In this document: positions 57,680 through 64,000 of the stretch, piece by piece
How positions within the stretch are numbered: the first letter of the stretch is position 1
How the letters are laid out: each line of letters opens with the position of its first letter
Position numbers and translations under genes: made by a program
Source of the DNA: Simmondsia chinensis
Lineage: Eukaryota; Streptophyta; Magnoliopsida; Caryophyllales; Simmondsiaceae
Direction: 5' to 3'
Length of the DNA stretch: 64,000 nucleotides
Assembly: GCA_018398585.1 (NCBI GenBank)
Contig: JAGTTD010000003.1
Location: forward strand, 4,286,637-4,350,636
Notes under the pieces: model-generated
The model's database searches: none
The model's input: only the letters and a program-made list of their open reading frames with translations
Told to the model about the DNA's origin: nothing

Positions 57680-58875
57680 CCTCACACTTCTCAAGCTTTA
57701 TATAGATGAAAATAAACTCTTATTTTTTCAACGTCCAGTCAGATAATACATATATAATATTAAAATTTTTTGAGCACAGTATATAATCTTAAATTTGTAA
57801 TCAAAATTTCAGTCAACATAATGTATGGCAATTGTAGAATTTCATTTAGTGATCAACATAATGCTAAAACGGCTATTCAAAAAAAATGCTACGACGGCCA
57901 GTGCTTTTAACGGCATATTTATTTTTTGTACTAAGTATTTTTTTCTAAAATAAATAATTTTTGAATCAATAAAATACATAAGTTTTTCAACAGAATTAAG
58001 TTTTACTAAGTGATAATCAAATATTATCTTGAGATAATAATAAGATTTGATCATTAGAAGCTAGAATTAAATTTTCTCAGGGGTCTTTGCACAAGCCTTT
58101 ATAATCTACATCTGTAGAAAATCAAGACGTTTTGGGAGATTAAAAAATTATTTTTCTTAAACGTAAAATTAATGAGATGAATTTATACTATAAAAATAAA
58201 ATTAAAAAAAAGAAAAACAAAAAAAATTTGGCACGGGCCAATCAACGTATGACACATGCCATGTGCTTAGTGCAGGGGACGATCCGTGCGTCGCCCCCGG
58301 GTCAACCGTTGAGGGATGGGATGCCTACGCTTGCAATCCCCATCGCCAAATGCAAACCAATGGGGTGCTGCCACGGGGCACCCGTGACGCAAGCGGTGAA
58401 GCTGTGTTTATTCTCATGTTTTTTCGTTATTTTGACTTGTCGTAAATCTTATTTTTATTTATTTTCAATTTTATTTAATTTGGATATTTCAACTTATAAA
58501 ATATTAGACTAGGATTTGGCAAAGCAGACTTTTTCATGCTTACTTTTCAATTAATTGAGAGAAAGTGTTTTTCTCTAAAAGTTTTAAAGATTCTTGATTT
58601 TACGGTGCCCACTTGTAGAGAAAACTTCGGTGGCATCATTCTCGCTTTATATTTACAATGCATTCTAGATTGAGGTATGTAATTTCTTATTATTCTTTTA
58701 AATTTGTATTTAATTCGTTTTTCATGTTATGTCGATGTATTCTATGCATTATCATGCTTTAATTAGAGTAGCGATTGTTTAACATTCCAAATTTAGAATT
58801 TTAAATTGTGATTCCACTGCGTCTCATCCGTTAATTTAGGAAATTTTAGTTTGCAAAATTACAATTCTCCCAACA
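56764..58875 (+). repeat. copia D 3' LTR, right piece
   Basis: Continues the D LTR after the Athila-like element and ends CTCCCAACA at 58875. It is interrupted by the solo LTR at 57226-57992. Frames at 58177-58512 and 58263-58445 are in the GC-rich 'caatggggtg' part of the LTR and are not genes. Confidence 0.85.
57226..57992. mobile_element. solo LTR, 767 bp
   Basis: Starts TGTTGGAAATATTAT and ends TTTTTCAACA, flanked by CAATT (57221-57225) and GAATT (57993-57997), a near-perfect 5-bp duplication. Deleting it restores the D LTR ('gtg-gaattaagttttactaa', compare 40542-40560). It carries (CA)n near 57282-57298 and (TA)n at 57646-57676. A 70-codon minus-strand frame (57429-57641) has no known domain. 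TG/CA ends and size suit a copia LTR left by LTR-LTR recombination. Confidence 0.8.
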
Positions 58876-59095
58876 AGCTTATCCTTCGATCAGTTTTGTC
58901 TTGTTCGCTCCAATCTCGGAGTTGGTCAACCACCACCATTCCTGCCGTGCGGCACAATATAGCAAATTCATATTTATCTCCATCTTTATCCTCTAGTCAA
59001 AGATAAAGGAAGATCTTTAAATATTTTTAGTATGTTTGTACCCAGATAGTAATATTTTTAGTATTATTGTCTAAGTATAAATTAACTATAATTAT
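58876..59095. other. flanking sequence between copia D and copia E
   Basis: About 220 bp that do not match the elements on either side. No gene or repeat is recognised. If copia D's insertion is intact, 58876-58880 (AGCTT) is its target duplicate; the other side is not available for comparison. Confidence 0.5.
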
Positions 59096-59100
59096 ATATG

Positions 59101-59532
59101 TGTTATAAAATTATAGACATATTATACTCTATAGGAAGATAAAAAAAAGACAAATCCAAATAAGTTTAAAAAAAAAAAAACAAATATTTTATATCAGAGC
59201 GAGATTATTTTATTAAAATTTTCCCTTACCTCTTTCCCGTCACTTTTTCTTTCTTTTCCTTCTCTTTTCCTTTTCTCTTTTTTCTTTTGTTGTTGTTGTA
59301 TGCTACTGTGTGTATGTATATATATACAAGGGGGCGGGGGGTGATGAGTCATCCTATGGATGACTTAGGTTGTGACACTTGTCACAATTTAAATAAATAC
59401 CCATTTATATGTATGTATATGTATATATACGTAGACAGATATTTTGCATAATTTTTAATTTTCTATGATATTTAATAATATTCAAACTCGACTCTAAAAA
59501 TTGTACCCGAAAAATATCTAATATTTACAACA
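59101..59532 (-). repeat. copia E 3' LTR
   Basis: TGTTATAAAATTATAGAC to TATTTACAACA on the plus strand. Nearly identical to the other LTR except for G-run length, GTT-repeat length and an extra palindromic segment at 59344-59370. Confidence 0.9.
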
Positions 59533-59542
59533 CTCCCTCTTT
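59533..59542 (-). promoter_or_regulatory. polypurine tract of copia E
   Basis: Minus-strand AAAGAGGGAG adjoins the LTR start. Confidence 0.7.
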
Positions 59543-59739
59543 GGATATTTTTCATTATAACGGGACACAGTTTCCAAGCTAAATATGCCTGGCTCCTTAA
59601 AAACCTTGCTAGGGAAAACCCAGTGGGAAAAACAATAGCGAAGGGAAAAAGAGTAAAGCTCATAGTTAACTCCCCCTCATGTGAACATATTAGTAAGGGG
59701 TGTTTTTGAGTCGACGCATACCAATCTTATGTACTAGTT

Positions 59740-61260
59740 TCTCAAAAGTTGAGGTTGGCAATGCTTTCGTGAACAAGTCTGCGTGGTTTTCACTTGAGCA
59801 AGCTTGATGAACATTTGTTTCACCCATCTTCTAAAGCTTCATGTATAAAGAAGAACTTCGGTGAGATATATTTAGTTCTGTCGCCTTTAATGTATCCACC
59901 TTTGATCTGAGCAATATATACAGCATTATCTTCATACAGTATCTTCCTCTTGAACATGTTGAATAAGGGATCTTAGCCATAAGCATTCCCTACTTGCTTC
60001 ATGAAGTGTAAGTATTTCAACATGATTTGAAGAAGTTGCTACTATTGTTTGTTTGGTAGATCGCCAAGATATTGCAGCAGCACCATAGGTAAATAAATAT
60101 CCTATCTGTGAATGACCTCCATGTGGATCAGATAAATATCCTACATCTGCATATCCTACCAATCTCGGATTTGATTTTCTCTGATAGTATAATCCCATAT
60201 CAGATTTACCACGGAGATATCGAAATATATCTTTAATTCCGTTCCAATGTCTCCGGGTAGGCGTTGAGCTATATCTTGCCAAGAAGATAACTGAAAAGCC
60301 TATACCTAACCTTGTATAGTTAGCAAGATACATCAGTGCATCTATTGCAATTAGATATGACACTTTAAGGCCAAGAATTTCTTTATCATCCCCTCGAAGT
60401 TGAAAAAGGTCCTTATTTATATCAAGGTACCGAATGACTATCGGGGTGCTCAACGGATGTGCCTTATCCATATAAAATCATTTAAACACTTTTGTGGTAT
60501 AAACAGATTGATGGATTAAAATTCCACCAGACAAGTGCTCTATTTGTAGGCCAAGACAATATTTTGTCTTTCCGAGATCTTTCATTTCAAATTCTTTATT
60601 AAGATATTCAACAGCTTGTTTAATTGCTTCAGGAATTCCCATGATGTTTAAATCATCAATATAGACAACAATTATAGCAAATCCAAAATTAAATTTCTTA
60701 ACAAAAACACATGGGCTAACAGGATTGTTTACATATCCTTCTTCCAGAAGGTATGTACTAAAGCGATTGTACTACATTTGCCCTGATTGTTTCAATATAA
60801 TGATCTTTGTAATTTGATTGAACACAGCTCTCAAGATTTGGAGCAATATGCTTCTGGCATTTGTATCCCTTCAGGGACTTTCAGATAAGCCGTTTCCTCT
60901 TTAAGGACTGAAAAGGCCCTTTTTTTCAATCAAGGAATCAAAAAACAATTGAGGCACAAAACAACATAATTAAACACTTAAGTGCCGTACTGGTATAAGT
61001 TGACCAATAGAGTAATACTCTATCATATTAGTGATCGATCTACTGGTCGAGACAAAATCTTCCCATTTCCGAGATCCTCAATCTCGAGTTCTCAGTTTAG
61101 GTTTAGACCAGCTTCTTTTAAACTCTTCAAGAGTCATAATGATATTAACATATCTCTCTTTTAGTAGATACGCATCACTGTTTTGAATTATATGCTTCTG
61201 GCATGTTTGGTCCTTCAGGGACTTTCATATAAATATCATCGTAAGTAATAAATACAAACA
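59740..61260 (-). pseudogene. copia E RT and RNase H
   Basis: The RNase H frame 59932-60471 is the best preserved: STPIVIRYLD, YLANYTRLGIGFSV, RYLRGKSDMGLYY, GYADVGYLSDPH, WRSTKQTIVATSS. Upstream on the minus strand, 60480-60690 holds the RT palm with VVYIDDLNIMGIPE, so the YIDD box is intact. KDLGKTKYCLGLQIEHLSGG follows. The sequence encoding LKVPEG-QMPEA near 60840-60890 has a second diverged copy near 61190-61230 (IYMKVPEG-NMPEA), as does the KDLGK-type part, so about 350 bp of RT are duplicated. The 59740-59930 part is the C-terminal end beyond RNase H and is very decayed. Confidence 0.82.
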
Positions 61261-62040
61261 AGCTGTTATTACATCCGTAAGACGCATATAGAGACTACCA
61301 GATTAATTGCATCCATTTCTCATATGTATGTCCCATTAATTTCTTATCTTTATAATAATAAACCTTGGGCTGCAAATTGTGCTTTTTACCGCCTCATTAT
61401 TTTTGCACCAACATTCATATGTAGCCTACAGGTTTTATTCTTTAAGCATTTGGACTTTAGGTTCAAAAGTCGCACATGGCTAATTTAGCCTGAATTGCGT
61501 CTTTCTATTTTCTGCCAATCATTTCTTTGTTGGCAATCTTGAACAAACACTAGTTCAAGATTTTCAATTTCTTTGATCAAATCAATAGCTATTGTTTATT
61601 CAAACATTTGATCAATTTTTATTTCGGTTTCATCTTATCCCATATTTCGTAGAGATATCTTTATCATTATAATTTCAATAGTCCGACTATTTCAATAATC
61701 TCAGGTAGCTTCAGGTACCTGATAATCTTGAGGAATTTCATTTACAAATATTATTATCTCTGCAGAGTTTTTCTCCTCAAGAATTTCATAATAGAGGGAC
61801 CAATTTTTCTATTGCTTCTTTTTCTTTCAGATTCAAATATTTGGAACCGATAAATCTACCATGCTTTTGGCGTGCAATGTATGCATTTATCAATATATCA
61901 GAATATCACTCGATTGGGATATTAATTCGAGTGGGAGCATCTATAATGGGGACACATTATTTAGTCACCTTCTTTCTATTAGTGAGTACATCTATGAATT
62001 GGCTGGTAGCAATTTACAAGTGAGCAATTCCTTGAACTTC
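61261..62040 (-). pseudogene. copia E integrase C-terminal and linker remnant
   Basis: On the minus strand short integrase-linker words are visible: a QKFKELL-like stretch near 62020-62045 and a HIPA-NAP-type proline-rich stretch near 61925-61960, in decayed frames. The 61560-61800 region is AT-rich and Glu/Ile-rich in translation, as the linker before RT usually is. The catalytic core motifs are not identifiable. Confidence 0.5.
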
Positions 62041-62044
62041 TGGT

Positions 62045-62225
62045 CCAATGATGCATCATCATCAATCATCATCCAATGATGCATCATCATCAATCATCAT
62101 CAATAATCCCAGTGCCTCAAGGGCTCTCCTGCAAAAGCGGGGTCTGGGGAGGGTAGATGTGCGCAGCCTTACCCCTTCAGGGTGTCAACCTGAAGAGAGG
62201 CTGTTTTCGAGGACCCCCAACCTGA
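62045..62225 (-). mobile_element. Au-like SINE fragment
   Basis: On the minus strand, AACAGCCTCT, then GGGTAAGGCTGCGCACAT, CTACCCTCCCCAGACCCCGC and GGGAT are the body words of the angiosperm Au-type SINE. An 'atgatgatt' repeat (33-bp unit twice, 62047-62105 on the plus strand) serves as its tail. The tRNA-like head past the B box is not recognisable. It lies within copia E, between the integrase and gag remnants. Confidence 0.72.
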
Positions 62226-62535
62226 TGGATCTGTCTTCATCGCATCATGTAGACCAATGAGCAATGAGGTGTGAGCAATAGGGAAAGAAAGCAAAAGAGT
62301 AAGCCATAGCATGAAAACACCCTAGAGGAGACTATAAGACAATGGGACAAAACCTTCCCTTCAAAGCAGCTAGTATAAGCAGATAGGCCAAATAAACAAA
62401 TAAGCAAATAAGCAAATAAGTAGATAAGCGGATAGGCCAATAGTAGATAGATAGGCGTATAGGTAGATAGGTATAGCCTAAGAAGCCTATACGCCTATGA
62501 ACACATAAATAGCAGAAATAAGCAGCTGTGTGAGG
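62226..62535. repeat. low-complexity and palindromic insert
   Basis: AAATAAGC-type tetranucleotide-rich DNA at 62371-62440 ('aaataagc' x 3 and variants) and 'gataggc' words up to 62500. A perfect 13-bp inverted repeat, ATAGGCGTATAGG (62451-62463) and CCTATACGCCTAT (62486-62498), encloses a 22-bp loop. Not part of a usual copia element; probably inserted together with the SINE. Confidence 0.65.
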
Positions 62536-63100
62536 CCACTATCACTTCAGGGAATGGTTCGAATCTAGTTGGTCATTTCTTCTGATTTTTCATCAACAAT
62601 TCATTGCTTTATTCAGCAACGAGAAGACATAATATTGACTCTGAGTATTCTTTAAATTCTCATTCTCAATATTACTACTACAGGAGCAATTTCGAGACAC
62701 GAAAAGTAGAGAATGTTTTCTCTAACATATCCTCCTTAGTAATATTTTCAGTTGGGAGGTAATACCAAATATCGCAGAGTTATAATCGCTTACAATTTTA
62801 AAGTCCTACAATTGCAAGTAAATCCATTCATAGCGAGCTTTAGAGGGGATCATCGACATTCGATGATCAAACCTCTCTTTTAAATTAAGCCAAATGAAAT
62901 ACGGGTCCTTTACAGTAATATACTCAGCTTTCAATCCTTCAAGAATATGATGTCTGAGAAATATCATTGCTTTAACACGATCCTGCGGGGATGCGCTAGT
63001 ACCCCTTTTTTAATGGTCTGAGATTCACAACATTAAGGTAGATCTCAACATGAAGGGTTCAAAGCAAATAGTTTTTGCCAGATATATCAGGAGCAGTAAA
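62536..63100 (-). pseudogene. copia E gag
   Basis: On the minus strand, LEFTAPDISGKNYLL near 63060-63100, VEIYLNVVNLRPLKKG near 63010-63050, then AMIFLRHHILEGLKAEYITV and KDPYFIWLNLKERFDHR near 62850-62985. These are the N-terminal and central words of the copia gag domain in plant elements of this type. Frameshifts and stops are present from 62850 down, and the nucleocapsid finger is lost. Gag would assemble the particle. Confidence 0.78.
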
Positions 63101-63181
63101 CTCAAGATTAATAAGATTAAAAATCACAAAGATTAGGGAAGAAAAATTTATCTTGAGTATAGAACAATTATCAGTTGGCTA

Positions 63182-63200
63182 GAGACTCGTGCTGATAACG
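63182..63200 (-). promoter_or_regulatory. primer-binding region of copia E
   Basis: CGTTATCAGCACGAGTCTC follows the minus-strand 5' LTR end directly. It has the position of a primer site, but I could not assign the tRNA with certainty. Confidence 0.6.
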
Positions 63201-63449
63201 TGTTATAAAACTATAGAGATATTATACTCTATAGAAAGATAATAAAAAGACAAACCCAAATAAGCTTGAAGAAAAATAGCAAGTATTTTATATCAGAACG
63301 AGATTATTTTATTAAAATTTTCCCTTCCTCTTTCTCATCACTTTTTCTCTCTTTTCTTTCTCTTTTCCTTTTCTCTTTTTCCTTTTGTTTGTTGTTGTTG
63401 TTGTTGTTGTTGTTGTATGCTACTGTGTGCATGTATACATACACGGGGG

Positions 63450-63493
<44 letters not shown>

Positions 63494-63660
63494 GGTGCTG
63501 TGACACTTGCCACAATTTATACAAATACCCATTTGAATACATGTATATGTATATATATGTAAATAACTATTCTATATAATTTCTAATTCTATATGATATT
63601 TAATAATATCCAAACTGGACTCTAAAAATTGTACCCAAAAAATGTCCAATACTTACAACA
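63201..63660 (-). repeat. copia E 5' LTR
   Basis: TGTTATAAAACTATAG to CTTACAACA on the plus strand. It contains a run of 42 G (63451-63492), against 6 G in the other LTR, and a longer GTT repeat (63388-63417). The poly-Gly and poly-Pro frames this creates are not genes. Confidence 0.9.
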
Positions 63661-63712
63661 ATATGTGCATAATTGGACCAATTGTTACAGTAGAAGATCA
63701 AGTAGTGCATAC

Positions 63713-64000
63713 TGTTGGTCCTAAAGGCCATTTATATTAAAATTTTGATGATAAAAATCATTTAGTGAGTCATTATGTTTAAATTTTTGTAATCTTGTTT
63801 GAAATTTACTCATAAGAAAGCAAAGAAAAATCAAGATCAATCATGTTGATATCAAGTTTTTCAAGATGATGGATAAAAAGACTCCAAACAAGTATTTTTG
63901 ATTTGATTTTTTTTGCTAATCTTTTACCAAACATTTCAAACCTCCCTTAGCCCCTCATTTTCGTATAAAAAGGGCTTGAATACTTTGGTTCAAATCATCC
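63713..64000 (+). repeat. start of another LTR, cut by the window edge
   Basis: TGTTGGTCCTAAAGG at 63713 has the usual LTR opening, and a TATA box, TATAAAAAGG, lies at 63964-63973, about 250 bp on. No second copy is in the window, so this is an inference from layout. Confidence 0.45.

Larger units (their letters stand above)
5468..58875 (+). mobile_element. copia D, outermost element of the nested stack
   Basis: Copia retrotransposon split by later insertions. The 5' LTR is 5468-5908 plus 40193-41414, the primer site is at 41416, the leader runs 41429-42561, gag-pol is 42562-46440, and the 3' LTR is 46476-46885 plus 56764-58875. The two 5' LTR pieces join into one collinear LTR that matches the 3' LTR: 5470-5800 matches 46590-46885, and 40193-41414 matches about 56910-58875 once the solo LTR is removed. 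About the first 115 bp of the 5' LTR are missing at the left. Coding parts are pseudogenes. It is the oldest element of the stack because A, the Athila-like element and the solo LTR all lie within it. Confidence 0.82.
59101..63660 (-). mobile_element. Ty1/copia element E
   Basis: LTRs 59101-59532 and 63201-63660 flank a minus-strand gag-pol. The TSD ATATG is exact (59096-59100, 63661-63665). On the minus strand the purine run AAAGAGGGAG ends against the left LTR, and the right LTR is followed by CGTTATCAGCACGAGTCTC. Gag, integrase, RT and RNase H remnants lie in copia order. A SINE fragment and low-complexity DNA occupy 62045-62530. The family differs from A, B, D and X. Confidence 0.88.

Noticed and set aside
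58177..58512. 111-codon ORF in copia D's 3' LTR
   Set aside because: Not open in the paired 5' LTR (about 40740-40990); LTR composition only.
5909..58875. Tandem multimer of a copia element formed by unequal recombination
   Set aside because: Near-matching 5-bp duplications at both copies' ends and clean resumption of the interrupted LTR and leader fit successive insertions better.
63266..63579. Poly-Gly, poly-Pro and poly-Val ORFs
   Set aside because: Products of the 42-G run and GTT repeat in copia E's LTR.

Overview
The window is plant nuclear DNA, most likely from a dicot with a repeat-rich genome. I find no intact host gene, no rRNA or tRNA gene and no CRISPR. Nearly every base belongs to Ty1/copia or Ty3/gypsy LTR retrotransposons, a large non-autonomous LTR element, a MITE, a SINE fragment or a solo LTR. 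All gag-pol frames are broken by stops and frameshifts, so every coding entry is a pseudogene. The identification rests on plant-type LTR elements, tRNA-Met and tRNA-Asp type primer sites, Athila-type and chromodomain gypsy elements, and an Au-like SINE. The species cannot be told from this.

Layout. Positions 1-3186 are the 3' part of a copia gag-pol (element X), followed by its 3' LTR, which runs into poorly resolved sequence up to about 5467. From about 5468 to 58875 the sequence resolves into one nested stack built on a single copia family. The outermost copy, D, has its 5' LTR at 5468-5908 plus 40193-41414, its body at 41415-46475, and its 3' LTR at 46476-46885 plus 56764-58875. A second copy, A (5909-40187), sits inside D's 5' LTR with target-site duplication (TSD) CGTTG/CATTG. 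A third copy, B (13735-27672), sits inside A's leader with TSD TTCCA/TTCCG. Other insertions interrupt these copies: a chromodomain-type gypsy (6897-12017, plus strand) and an inverted-repeat MITE (12018-12388) in A; a second gypsy of the same lineage (16175-21370, minus strand) in B; a gag-pol-less element of Tat/LARD type (30858-39491, TSD AAAAC) in A's 3' LTR; and an Athila-like gypsy (46886-56758, TSD ACTAT) plus a 767-bp solo LTR (57226-57992) in D's 3' LTR. Beyond 58875 lie a minus-strand copia, E (59101-63660, TSD ATATG), carrying a SINE fragment, and the start of another LTR at the right edge.

The most unusual part is the inside of the 30858-39491 element. It has no gag or pol. Between 34545 and 37865 it carries at least six tandem-repeat families. 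Three of them (73 bp x 9, 51 bp x about 23, about 61 bp x 3) differ in sequence but can be drawn with the same fold: an outer GCGG/CCGC clamp, a short TAA-type bulge, and an inner stem-loop. The same element holds a short antisense reading frame with one internal stop just inside its 3' LTR.

Nothing here works together as an operon or pathway. The functional units are the elements themselves: LTR promoters, primer sites, gag, protease, reverse transcriptase, RNase H, integrase and polypurine tracts, all decayed to different degrees. Nesting gives a relative order: D before A, A before B, B before gypsy 2; and A before the LARD and gypsy 1.
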